Below, piece by piece: positions 1 through 6,523 of a DNA stretch of 6,523 nucleotides. How positions within the stretch are numbered: position 1 is the first letter of the stretch; the number at the start of each line of letters is the position of its first letter. The stretch comes from Treponema sp. (GTDB lineage Bacteria > Spirochaetota > Spirochaetia > Treponematales > Breznakiellaceae), in contig JAIRRU010000042.1 in assembly GCA_031255815.1 (NCBI GenBank), forward strand, positions 1-6,523. Direction: 5' to 3'. Under the pieces are notes generated by a model. The model did not search any database. It was given only the letters and a program-made list of their open reading frames with translations, and had not been told where the DNA came from. A program made the translations under genes and the position numbers.

Positions 1-2
1 CG

Positions 3-2372
3 GCGGGGCCCTCCGTGGCGGTTCTGGAAAGCCGGGATAGTTCCCTGGAGGCGAAATACGGGGATATCATCCGCCGGCTTCACGAATCCGGGGAGAACCA
101 GCGGGTACTGGAAACGGGCTGGGAAGCCCTGGAGGCGGGACAGGCCGCGGGGGCGGACGGGCGCTTCGGCGTTCTTCCCCTGGCGGATTACCGGACTTTG
201 AGTTTCTTTGTCCGGGGCCCGAAGATTGAGAACAGCCTGGGAACGGCGCCTTCCGGCGGGGGAAAGCTGCGTTTCATCCTGGCCAGGGGTTCCGAATCCC
301 TGGGAAAAGACGGGGAAACCGCCCTGGACGCGGAGATACCCCTCTCGGCCTTCAGGAGCGGGGAATGGTCCAAGGTGGAGCTTCACTACGGCTCCGGCGA
401 TTCCCGGGTGGAAGTTGAAGGGAACAGCGTCCCGGATGCGGAACTGCGCTACCGTCCCGGCGTCCAGGGAACCGATGCCGGGGGCGGGAAAAACGGCTCG
501 GAGATCGCGCCGGGCAGGGTTTCTTACGCGGCGATCTTCGTAAGCCCCGATCCGGGAGGCGGGAAAACATCGGGCAGCTTTGCCCTGGATGAAATAATCC
601 TGGAAGATCCCGCCCCTCTTTACCGTTACAACGGGGGGGCCGCCGCCCAGTGGAACCACCCCGGCGAGCTGCTGAACTTCCGGGGAAGGACGGCGCTCTC
701 GGATCTTTCCTTCAACGCCGCGCTGGAAAGCAGCCTGCGGGGGGATCCCTTTACCGGGGGGGAAGCGGGGAATTCGGCCCTGATGGCGGGCAGATCCTCC
801 GGCGGGCTGAGCCTTTTCGGAACCCGGCTGAGGGGGAACCTGGGGCTTTCCCTGGGGAGAAATTCCCCGGCCAGGGGAGGGGAACAGCTAAGGGATTGGA
901 ACGCCGGCCACGGCCTTTCCCGATCCTTCGGCCCCTTGAGCTTTCGGGAATCCTTTGCCGATTCCCCGCCGGACAGGGCAATGGATCATAGCCTGGGAAT
1001 AGAGCTTAGCCTGCCCCTCAGTTCCCGCCTTGAGGGGGAGGCCCTGTACCGGGAGGAGAACCTGGACCGGAAATGGAGCGTTTCGGCGGGCTTCGATCCC
1101 CGAAAGATCCCCCAAATTCCGGGGGATCTGATCCCCTCCGTCTCCCTTGGCGGGCAGGCGGCCTGGTCGGAGAGTACCAGAGAACCGGAGGGCTGGCTTT
1201 CCAGCTACGGGGAAGCCTGGGGCAAAAGCTGGGGCTACCTGGTTCCGGATCCGGGGGAGGGGGCAAAAAAACGGGATATCCGGGGGAACTTCGGCATACG
1301 GGAGGAGGCCGGCCCGGTGGGGGCCGGGCTCGGCCTTGAAGGGCAGTCGCTTTTTTCCCGGCCCGGCGGCAACACCCGGTCGTCCGGAACAGTCCGGCTG
1401 GATGTCCCGCTAAGCCTGAGATCCTACCGGATTGTTTTCCGGGGGGAACGGGCTTACCTGCGCGCCCTGCGTTACACGGGCGGCAATGCCTTTGACGATC
1501 TGGACAAGGCGAAGGAGAGCCTGGCCGATTCCCTGCCCCTCTGGCGGAGCCCCCCTTTTTACTCCCTCTTTGGGAAAGATCTGGGGGATCTGCTGGACGG
1601 AATTGCCGATTCAGCGCCGGGGCATGAGTACAGCTCCTTCCAGGACGGCGCGGGACTCAGCTTCACCCTGCCCGACCGCTTCGATCTGAAATCCCTCGTT
1701 GTTCCCCATAGCCTGGGCTTCCGCCTGAACCGGATCCTGGAGCGGAAATTCGACACCCCCTTCGACGTACTCCGCCTGAACTGGGATCTGGACTTTTCCG
1801 GGGCCAACCTCTTCGGCGCCCAGGGGGTGCTGCCTCTCTTCCGCTTTTACCGGACTGACGAGTTCTCCCACCGCCTTGAGGGGGCGATCGCCTTCCCCCG
1901 GGAGGAGAAAAATTCCTGGCGGATCCGGTCGGCGGCGGAAATGGATTTTTTCGGCTTTGCCGGGGCGGAATTCGGCCTTTCCAACACCTTTACCGCCGGC
2001 AGCGGATCCCCCTCCCTCCAGTGGCTGGAAAGCCTGAGCCTGGACTGGATCGTACCCGTCGAAAAGAGCCTTCTCGGTACGGTCTACGATTTCTTTACCC
2101 GGGCGCTCAGAACCCAGGGTTCCTGGCTCAGCCTTGCGGGAATTCCGGAGGCGGAGTACGAGCAGTTACGGAAAGAAAGCCTGGAACTGGCCCTGGACTA
2201 TTCGGGGGAATATCTAAGAACCGCCGTCGGCCTGCGGCATGAATCCATTCTGCGTATTACCGGAAGGCTGAACCTTTCGGTGTTCGCCAAAATCGAGTGT
2301 TCCCAGGATTCAAAAACAGAGATACTCTCATTCCTCGGCCTCATCGGAACCAGCCTCAGACTCAGCTTCTAG
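3..2372 (+). CDS. Outer-membrane beta-barrel surface protein with N-terminal beta-sandwich-like domain (5' partial)
   Basis: The reading frame is open to the left window edge. The first possible start is GTG at 15, but it has no convincing ribosome site, and no signal peptide is visible, so the gene very probably begins upstream. Residues are numbered from the GTG (785 aa). Residues about 55-200 look like a beta-sandwich domain: strand-like segments such as YRTLSFFVRG and KLRFILARG, ending in SFALDEIILED, a pattern common in carbohydrate-binding-like jelly rolls. From about 210 to the end the protein consists of alternating polar/hydrophobic strands separated by Gly/Ser/Pro/Asp turns, as in a large outer-membrane barrel. 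The last residues, SLRLSF, put Phe at -1 and Leu at -3 and -5, the classic barrel-assembly signal. I infer an outer-membrane or surface protein of unknown ligand. I do not recognise a named family. The 3' end overlaps the convergent TPR gene by 45 bases. Confidence 0.78.
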   Translation, partial: AGPSVAVLESRDSSLEAKYGDIIRRLHESGENQRVLETGWEALEAGQAAGADGRFGVLPLADYRTLSFFVRGPKIENSLGTAPSGGGKLRFILARGSESLGKDGETALDAEIPLSAFRSGEWSKVELHYGSGDSRVEVEGNSVPDAELRYRPGVQGTDAGGGKNGSEIAPGRVSYAAIFVSPDPGGGKTSGSFALDEIILEDPAPLYRYNGGAAAQWNHPGELLNFRGRTALSDLSFNAALESSLRGDPFTGGEAGNSALMAGRSSGGLSLFGTRLRGNLGLSLGRNSPARGGEQLRDWNAGHGLSRSFGPLSFRESFADSPPDRAMDHSLGIELSLPLSSRLEGEALYREENLDRKWSVSAGFDPRKIPQIPGDLIPSVSLGGQAAWSESTREPEGWLSSYGEAWGKSWGYLVPDPGEGAKKRDIRGNFGIREEAGPVGAGLGLEGQSLFSRPGGNTRSSGTVRLDVPLSLRSYRIVFRGERAYLRALRYTGGNAFDDLDKAKESLADSLPLWRSPPFYSLFGKDLGDLLDGIADSAPGHEYSSFQDGAGLSFTLPDRFDLKSLVVPHSLGFRLNRILERKFDTPFDVLRLNWDLDFSGANLFGAQGVLPLFRFYRTDEFSHRLEGAIAFPREEKNSWRIRSAAEMDFFGFAGAEFGLSNTFTAGSGSPSLQWLESLSLDWIVPVEKSLLGTVYDFFTRALRTQGSWLSLAGIPEAEYEQLRKESLELALDYSGEYLRTAVGLRHESILRITGRLNLSVFAKIECSQDSKTEILSFLGLIGTSLRLSF

Positions 2373-3368
2373 GGGGGTGTCTTCCCCTTCGCCGTCCGGG
2401 GCCTCAGTTTCCTGTTCCTCCGGCGGCGGCTCTCTTACCGCCGCGATAAGGCCCCGTACCCGATCCTGGTTGGCCGCGCTAAGCCGTTCGTCCGCTGCCA
2501 GGTTTTCCAGGGCATCGGTATCGGTAAAGCCGCTCGCAATCGCCTCTTCCAGTTCCGTAAGGCCTTCGGGGTTTTCCCCGTCCGCGATAAGCAGCGCCCT
2601 GGCAAGGCTGAAACGGATGTCCTGGCGTTTCAGATCCGCGGACTCGGAAAGTTCGCTCAGGCTTGTACGGTACTCCTCTATGGCCCTCGCGTAGAGTTCC
2701 TCTTCCTCCAGGATCCGGGCGTATTCGTAACGGACTTTCGTGTCCGTGTTGTTGAGCAGGTATCTGGCGTAAGTATCTATGGCCTCCACCTTAGCCTGGG
2801 CCCGCTGGACACGGGCGTAAAGCAGAAGGGCGTCCTTGCTTTCCTCCAGGGCGTAGGGGTTGCTGAGCAGGATCTTCTCCGCCTCCTCGAATTTTTTTAC
2901 GGCGAAGAGCACCAGGGCGTAGTTGTAGCCGTCGTCCGCGCTTTCCGGAATCAGCTCCAGAACCTGCCGGTAGTACTGCTCGGCCTTGAGAAGCTCCCCG
3001 GTCTTGATCCGGGTATACGCGGCAGCCTTAAGGGCCATGGTGTTTTGGGGATCCTTGTCCAGTATCCGGTCGAAAATAGCCGCCGCCTCCCCGTAACGCC
3101 CGGTTTCAAAGGCGATTCTTCCCAGGTTGTACTCGCTGGCCACCTTGGTCTTGTCCGCGGCTTTCGCCCGGTTAAGCCAGTATTCCGCCTCCTCAAATTT
3201 GCCCAATTCAAAATAAGCCATGCCAATGCTGTAATACTCTTCCGCGGGAGCGCCAAAACTGGCGCAAGAGTCATATAAAAAAAGATACAGGGTAAAGAAG
3301 ATTGATATTGCCAGGAGGGCCCGCCGGCTTTTTCCTCCGGGGCTGGGAGTTTGCCGCGTTTCGCGCAT
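2328..3368 (-). CDS. TPR-repeat protein with N-terminal hydrophobic signal or anchor and acidic tail
   Basis: The 346-aa protein starts at the ATG at 3368, chosen because GGAGG lies 4 bases upstream and the signal sequence then sits at the N-terminus. An ATG at 3443, abutting the upstream stop, would add 25 residues but lacks a good ribosome site. A basic KSRR at 13-16 is followed by a hydrophobic stretch at about 17-32. Cys35 in LYDSC is a poor lipobox (Asp at -2), and GAPA at 39-42 could be a signal peptidase I site, so lipoprotein, exported protein and membrane-anchored protein all remain possible. TPR units run roughly 44-77, 78-110, 111-142, 145-172, 178-205 and 213-240. They are followed by a segment of the form LEEAIASGF...ENLAADERL (272-296), often seen at the end of TPR proteins. 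Residues 312-346 are strongly acidic. The role is probably as a periplasmic or envelope scaffold; the partner is unknown. It follows the phosphoribosyltransferase gene by 75 bases, so they probably share a transcript. Confidence 0.88.
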   Translation of the reverse strand: MRETRQTPSPGGKSRRALLAISIFFTLYLFLYDSCASFGAPAEEYYSIGMAYFELGKFEEAEYWLNRAKAADKTKVASEYNLGRIAFETGRYGEAAAIFDRILDKDPQNTMALKAAAYTRIKTGELLKAEQYYRQVLELIPESADDGYNYALVLFAVKKFEEAEKILLSNPYALEESKDALLLYARVQRAQAKVEAIDTYARYLLNNTDTKVRYEYARILEEEELYARAIEEYRTSLSELSESADLKRQDIRFSLARALLIADGENPEGLTELEEAIASGFTDTDALENLAADERLSAANQDRVRGLIAAVREPPPEEQETEAPDGEGEDTPLEAESEAGSDEAEE

Positions 3369-3372
3369 AAAA

Positions 3373-3377
3373 CCTCC
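3373..3377 (-). promoter_or_regulatory. Ribosome binding site of the TPR gene
   Basis: On the minus strand the sequence TTTGGAGGTTTT immediately precedes the ATG at 3368. This is a full GGAGG core with a rather short 4-base spacer. It decides the start in favour of 3368 over the upstream in-frame ATG at 3443. Confidence 0.75.
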
Positions 3378-3443
3378 AAAAATCCGCAAGTGCAACAGGC
3401 TGCCAGGTTTCAAATTCGCTTTTCCGCTTCCGCCGGGCTTCAT

Positions 3444-4526
3444 TTACTCTTTGCCGGTACCGGGCCGGGTATCAAGCACCGTGTCCTCAATCTTCCGAAG
3501 CTGCGCCCGGTACAGGCGGGCGATATTGTCCCCGTAATCGGCGATAAGCTGGATGATGTTCCGGGGGTAAAGCTCCCCGTCCATGCCGTTGATACGATCC
3601 CCCGCGTCCCCCAGGCCCGGCATAATATAGGCCGCTTCGTTCAGCACCGGGTCCATCCAGAGGGTGTACACCTGGCAGTTTTCCAAGGCCCGTACCACCC
3701 GGAGCGCCCCCTTAAGGGCGGCGATAACGTTAAAAAACTGTATGGATCTGGGTTTTATCCCCTCCGACAAAAGGTACTTTACCACCGTTACCAGGCTGCC
3801 TCCGGTGGCGTTCATCGGGTCGGCGAAGACCAGATCCTTGCCGTCCAGGGCTTCCAGATTGAAGAAGGATCTCTCCAGATCCAGAATGTACTCCATGTCG
3901 TGCTCGTGTTTCCGGTCGTCCCGCCTGATCCGGAACATGGCGAAGGGCGTTACGTAGGCGTGGGAAGAGTACTCCTCTATCTCCTTGGACATGATCATCG
4001 AGGGGAGCAGGGCTCCCCGCAGCATGACGCACATTACGGTACTCTCGATAAGATCGTCGATGTTGGTGATCTTATGAACCGCGAAATTCTGCACCGGCGC
4101 GCTTACCGGGGTTTTCACGATAAGGTAATTCTTGCTGCTCCCGGTTCTGCCGCCGTAGGCAAGCTTGAAGAGCATTTCATAGGCCCGCTGGATGTAATAC
4201 ACGAATTCCTGGTTGCCGGTCCGCACGTCCCGCAGCTTGGCGATAAGCCGGGAAGCTTCCGCGTGGCTTTCGTGGGGGGTCTGGAAGGAATAGACGTGGA
4301 GCCCCGGCTCGGTTTTGCAGATCTCCTGCATCAGAACCCCCATTTCGTTGTACAGGGAGATGAGCTTTTCCTCCGCGTCCCGCCGGGCCTTTACCCCGCC
4401 GGAATTCAGTTCGGTAAAAGAATCCATAACCTGGCGGTAGATACCGTCCATCCGGGTAAGGTTATCCCGATCCCCCTGGGTAAGGTAACCGTCCAGATCC
4501 TGAGCCTTAAGAATCACCTTGTTCAT
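3444..4526 (-). CDS. upp: Divergent uracil phosphoribosyltransferase with long N-terminal extension
   Basis: The family converts uracil and PRPP to UMP in cytosolic pyrimidine salvage. From the ATG at 4526 the protein is 360 aa, against about 210 for ordinary enzymes. The PRPP-loop motif [12 protein letters not shown] (233-244) matches the family pattern DPMLATGGS with Asn in place of Leu. The uracil-site motif [12 protein letters not shown] (300-311), preceded by MDPVLNE, is almost canonical. MLRGALLP (168-175) corresponds to the usual LRAGLP with Gly and Ala swapped. The usual YR-EETL segment is replaced by [12 protein letters not shown]. Roughly the first 90-130 residues are additional and unrecognised. 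Other in-frame starts are ATG at 4547 and TTG at 4556; none has a good ribosome site, and 4526 gives the most protein-like N-terminus. The fold assignment is firm; activity as a true uracil enzyme is likely but not certain given the substitutions. The TPR gene lies downstream on the same strand. Confidence 0.85.
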   Translation of the reverse strand: MNKVILKAQDLDGYLTQGDRDNLTRMDGIYRQVMDSFTELNSGGVKARRDAEEKLISLYNEMGVLMQEICKTEPGLHVYSFQTPHESHAEASRLIAKLRDVRTGNQEFVYYIQRAYEMLFKLAYGGRTGSSKNYLIVKTPVSAPVQNFAVHKITNIDDLIESTVMCVMLRGALLPSMIMSKEIEEYSSHAYVTPFAMFRIRRDDRKHEHDMEYILDLERSFFNLEALDGKDLVFADPMNATGGSLVTVVKYLLSEGIKPRSIQFFNVIAALKGALRVVRALENCQVYTLWMDPVLNEAAYIMPGLGDAGDRINGMDGELYPRNIIQLIADYGDNIARLYRAQLRKIEDTVLDTRPGTGKE

Positions 4527-4547
4527 ATTAAGATAATATATTATCAT
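4519..4547 (+). promoter_or_regulatory. Candidate promoter for the Rrf2-type regulator gene
   Basis: TTGTTC (4519-4524, 3 of 6 matches to the -35 consensus) is followed by a 17-base spacer and TATCAT (4542-4547, 5 of 6 matches to the -10 consensus). The predicted start near 4554 leaves a leader of about 27 bases before the ATG at 4581. The weak -35 would fit a controlled promoter. The palindrome at 4532-4545 overlaps the spacer and the -10 element. Confidence 0.42.
4532..4545. promoter_or_regulatory. Perfect 14-bp AT-rich palindrome, candidate operator of the adjacent Rrf2-type regulator
   Basis: GATAATATATTATC is identical to its reverse complement. It lies between the divergent phosphoribosyltransferase and regulator genes and overlaps candidate promoter elements on both strands. 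Rrf2-family proteins bind as dimers to palindromic, often AT-rich sites and commonly repress their own genes. Assignment to this regulator is an inference from position and symmetry. Confidence 0.5.
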
Positions 4548-4564
4548 ATTGCTCAAGATTGCAA
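4535..4564 (-). promoter_or_regulatory. Candidate promoter for the phosphoribosyltransferase-TPR pair
   Basis: On the minus strand, TTGCAA (4564-4559, 4 of 6 matches to the -35 consensus) is followed after 18 bases by TATATT (4540-4535, 5 of 6 matches to the -10 consensus). Transcription would begin near 4527-4529, essentially at the ATG at 4526, which would make the message leaderless or nearly so. AT-rich DNA makes such matches easy to find, so this is tentative. Confidence 0.4.
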
Positions 4565-4566
4565 AA

Positions 4567-4573
4567 GAGGGGG
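4567..4573 (+). promoter_or_regulatory. Ribosome binding site of the Rrf2-type regulator gene
   Basis: The purine-rich GAGGGGG ends 7 bases before the ATG at 4581. It supports this ATG as the start, rather than any position in the long open frame that continues upstream antisense to the phosphoribosyltransferase. Confidence 0.65.
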
Positions 4574-4580
4574 ATTCTCC

Positions 4581-5018
4581 ATGAGAATTACCACGCGGGG
4601 CCGGTACGCCCTCAGGGCTTCCCTGGCCCTGGCGCGGCTAAGCAAAAACGGGGAGCCGGTATCTATCAGCGTGCTGGCGGAGGGGGAGAATATCTCCTGT
4701 GTGTTCCTTGAGCAGATATTCTTCAGGCTCAGGAAGGCGGGTATTGTCGCTTCCGTCCGGGGGCCCGGCGGGGGTTTCTTTTTTACCCGGCCCATCGATC
4801 AGGTGACGGTCAAGGAGATCCTCGAAGCCGCCGGAGAGGAGATCGATCTGAATATGTGCGACAAAAGTGTAACAAGCTGCGTCCGGATAGACAGCTGCCT
4901 AAGCCACCAGGTCTGGCTGGATGTGGTCAACATGGTAAACAGGTATCTTGAGGGTTTAACCCTGGCCGCGATTCTGGAACGGGGCGGTATTTTTGAAGAA
5001 AAAAATGAAGCTTCCTGA
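4581..5018 (+). CDS. Rrf2/IscR-type transcriptional regulator with putative Fe-S ligands
   Basis: This 145-aa protein has the usual Rrf2 length and layout. The N-terminus [15 protein letters not shown] is typical, and the winged helix-turn-helix spans about 1-70. The recognition region contains [19 protein letters not shown] (38-56), with Glu44 and Gln45 at positions that contact DNA in IscR, and the wing is [12 protein letters not shown] (60-71). After the DNA-binding domain come Cys93, Cys100, Cys106 and His109. This is C-x6-C-x5-C-x2-H, close to the C-x5-C-x5-C-x2-H of IscR, so the protein probably binds an Fe-S cluster and senses cluster status, oxygen, iron or nitric oxide. No isc or suf genes are in the window, so the regulon is unknown; the membrane-protein gene overlapping its 3' end is the obvious first target. 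The ATG at 4581 is supported by a ribosome site and by the family N-terminus. Confidence 0.93.
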   Translation: MRITTRGRYALRASLALARLSKNGEPVSISVLAEGENISCVFLEQIFFRLRKAGIVASVRGPGGGFFFTRPIDQVTVKEILEAAGEEIDLNMCDKSVTSCVRIDSCLSHQVWLDVVNMVNRYLEGLTLAAILERGGIFEEKNEAS

Positions 5019-6504
5019 TAAACCCGGCGGGGCTTCGTACCGCAAGCTTGTGGAAGCCCTGAAAAAACGCCGCCGGAGCCTTACCGTAGCCGACGCGGTA
5101 GCGGCAACCGCCCTCCCCCTCCCCCTGGTTCAGGAACTCCTGCCCCAGGCGGCGGACGAATATTCGGCCCGGCTGGAAGTTACCGAATCGGGCGAGATCC
5201 TCTACTCCTTTCCCCGGACCCTCAGCAGCCGTTACCGGGGTTTTAAGGCCGGCTTTAAACGCTTCCTCGGCGCCCTGGGCGGGGCCGCAAAGACCGGGGC
5301 GGTCTGGCTTTTCAAGGTATGGATCATGGTGATGCTGGTGGGCTACTTTGTCCTGTTTATGCTCATCGCCCTGGCCGCCCTTATGCTCTCCGTGGCGGGA
5401 AGTTCCTCCTCCGGCTCGGACAGCCGTTCCCGGAACAGCGGCGGCGGTTTTTACCTGGCATCGGGCCTCTTCGATCTCATCATCCGGATATGGTTCTACT
5501 CGGAACTGACCAGATCCCTGGACAGGGCTTATTCCGGGAATTACGGCAGGACGAGGGAAGCGCGGCCCAAGGGGCGGCCCCTCCACCACGCGATCTTTTC
5601 CTTTGTCTTCGGCGAGCCGGATCCCAACCGGGAAGCGGAAAACACGGAGAAAAAGACCCTTATCGCCTGGCTGCAGCAGAATTCCGCCCTTATCTCCCTC
5701 CCCGAGTACATGGCCCTTACGGGGAAACCCCTTCCGGAGGCTGAAGAGGGGATACTGGCGGCCTGTTCAGAATTCGGCGGCATGCCCGAAGTTACCGGGG
5801 ACGGTACCATCGTGTACCGTTTCGACAGGCTCCTCCTCCGATCCGACAGGGCCGACCGCAGTTTCGGCAACGCCTCCGCCCCCTTAAAACGGCTTAAGCA
5901 ATTTTCCGCCAATAAAAAGGGCGTGAACCAGTGGTTCGCCCTGATCAACACGGTAAACCTGCTTTTCGGCGCTTATTTTTCCTACCATTCCCTGGTTACC
6001 GGGCCTATAAGCGTCCCGATATCCAGAGGGGCGCCCCTGATCTACGGGATTACCTACAACTTCGCTTCCCGCTTCAGCGTCGATCCCCTGTCCCTGATCA
6101 CCGCGGCCCTGGGCCTTGTCCCCCTGGCCTTTTCCCTCCTCTTCTGGCTCATCCCCGCCCTCCGCTACTTCCGGGAAAAACGGGAAAACCAGGGCCTCAA
6201 GCTGGAGAACCTCCGGAAAATCGGCTTTCAGCGCATCTGGTCTAAGCCGCGGGGCCTGGACGCCGGAGAGATCCAGGGGCCTTCCCCGGAAGCCAGCCCG
6301 GAAAACCTTCCCGCCGCCCGGGAGCGGATCATCAAGGACATGGCCGCCTATTCCGTGCCGGAGCTGGAAGCGGAGCCCTCGGGCAAACTTATCTACAACT
6401 TTGCCGGACTGGAGCGGGAAAAAGAAGATACCGCCCGCTACCGGGCGGGGATCAAACCCGCGGATTCGGAACTGGGAAAAACCGTCTTCGACAGCGGCAG
6501 TTAA
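4993..6504 (+). CDS. Multi-pass membrane protein with three winged-helix-like repeat modules, unknown function
   Basis: The protein is 503 aa from TTG at 4993, which has GGCGG 5 bases upstream; ATG at 5005 (499 aa) is an equally possible start. Either start overlaps the regulator gene, by 26 or 14 bases, so translation is probably coupled. Hydrophobic segments lie at about 104-134, 153-170, 311-335 and 366-392. Three modules share a small helical region followed by a short beta hairpin with the signature acidic/small-G-x-(I/L)-(I/L/V)-Y-x-F: GEILYSF (67-73), GTIVYRF (271-277) and GKLIYNF (464-470), about 200 residues apart. A four-helix topology would place all three modules on one face, and Arg/Lys-rich flanks (24-28, 186-195, 299-309, 391-397) suggest that face is the cytoplasm. 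A Ser/Gly-rich linker occupies 136-152. FSFVFGEPDPN (202-212) reminds me of an uncharacterised membrane-protein family of cyanobacteria and plastids; this is from memory and unchecked. No catalytic motif is evident. Confidence 0.85.
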   Translation: MKKKMKLPDKPGGASYRKLVEALKKRRRSLTVADAVAATALPLPLVQELLPQAADEYSARLEVTESGEILYSFPRTLSSRYRGFKAGFKRFLGALGGAAKTGAVWLFKVWIMVMLVGYFVLFMLIALAALMLSVAGSSSSGSDSRSRNSGGGFYLASGLFDLIIRIWFYSELTRSLDRAYSGNYGRTREARPKGRPLHHAIFSFVFGEPDPNREAENTEKKTLIAWLQQNSALISLPEYMALTGKPLPEAEEGILAACSEFGGMPEVTGDGTIVYRFDRLLLRSDRADRSFGNASAPLKRLKQFSANKKGVNQWFALINTVNLLFGAYFSYHSLVTGPISVPISRGAPLIYGITYNFASRFSVDPLSLITAALGLVPLAFSLLFWLIPALRYFREKRENQGLKLENLRKIGFQRIWSKPRGLDAGEIQGPSPEASPENLPAARERIIKDMAAYSVPELEAEPSGKLIYNFAGLEREKEDTARYRAGIKPADSELGKTVFDSGS

Positions 6505-6523
6505 GGCGCCGCCTTGGTTGCAA

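Noticed and set aside
2372..2392. A GGGG...CCCC inverted repeat just after the barrel stop codon as a possible terminator.
   Set aside because: The stem is only 4-5 pairs, no T-run follows on either strand, and it lies within the TPR coding region.
3369..3443. The 25-residue N-terminal extension of the TPR protein from ATG 3443.
   Set aside because: It would bury the signal sequence, lacks a ribosome site, and the downstream ATG has GGAGG directly upstream.
3351..4580. A plus-strand open frame of about 410 codons upstream of and in frame with the Rrf2-type regulator.
   Set aside because: It runs antisense to the well-supported phosphoribosyltransferase gene, its translation has no recognisable domain, and the family N-terminus and ribosome site place the regulator's start at 4581. 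GC-rich codon use explains the lack of stops.
4927..5589. A 220-codon minus-strand open frame across the regulator and membrane-protein genes.
   Set aside because: It is a mirror of two strongly supported plus-strand genes, is rich in Gly/Pro/Arg as expected of antisense translation in GC-rich DNA, and has no domain signature.
6505..6523. The short tail after the membrane-protein gene as a possible terminator or next gene start.
   Set aside because: Only 19 bases are visible and they contain no hairpin with T-run, ribosome site or start codon that can be supported.

Overview
The window is dense, GC-rich bacterial DNA with five protein-coding genes, almost no intergenic space and no RNA genes, insertion sequences or CRISPR. 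The organism is a diderm: the first gene encodes what looks like an outer-membrane beta-barrel ending in the phenylalanine-terminated signature recognised by the barrel assembly machinery. My best guess is a spirochaete of the Treponema type. This rests on general resemblance (large uncharacterised barrel protein, relaxed signal peptide, TPR protein, divergent uracil phosphoribosyltransferase) and is held at low confidence.

Layout. (1) 3-2372, plus strand: 3' part of a large surface protein, with a beta-sandwich-like N-terminal domain followed by a long predicted beta-barrel; its 5' end lies outside the window. (2) 2328-3368, minus strand: a membrane-anchored or exported TPR protein with an acidic tail, convergent with gene 1 and overlapping its last 45 bases. 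(3) 3444-4526, minus strand: a divergent, N-terminally extended uracil phosphoribosyltransferase, probably co-transcribed with the TPR gene. (4) 4581-5018, plus strand: an Rrf2/IscR-type regulator with a Cys-Cys-Cys-His set suitable for an Fe-S cluster. (5) 4993-6504, plus strand: a multi-pass membrane protein with three copies of a small repeat module, overlapping gene 4 and probably translationally coupled to it.

The only real regulatory region is the AT-rich divergent interval between genes 3 and 4 (about 4519-4580). It holds a perfect 14-bp palindrome overlapping candidate promoters in both directions, so the Rrf2 regulator may control itself, the membrane protein and the phosphoribosyltransferase-TPR pair.

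The most interesting points are the two-gene regulator/membrane-protein unit with its three-repeat architecture, the palindrome in the shared promoter, and the codon-register antisense overlap in which the barrel's C-terminal signal and the TPR protein's acidic tail are encoded by the same bases.
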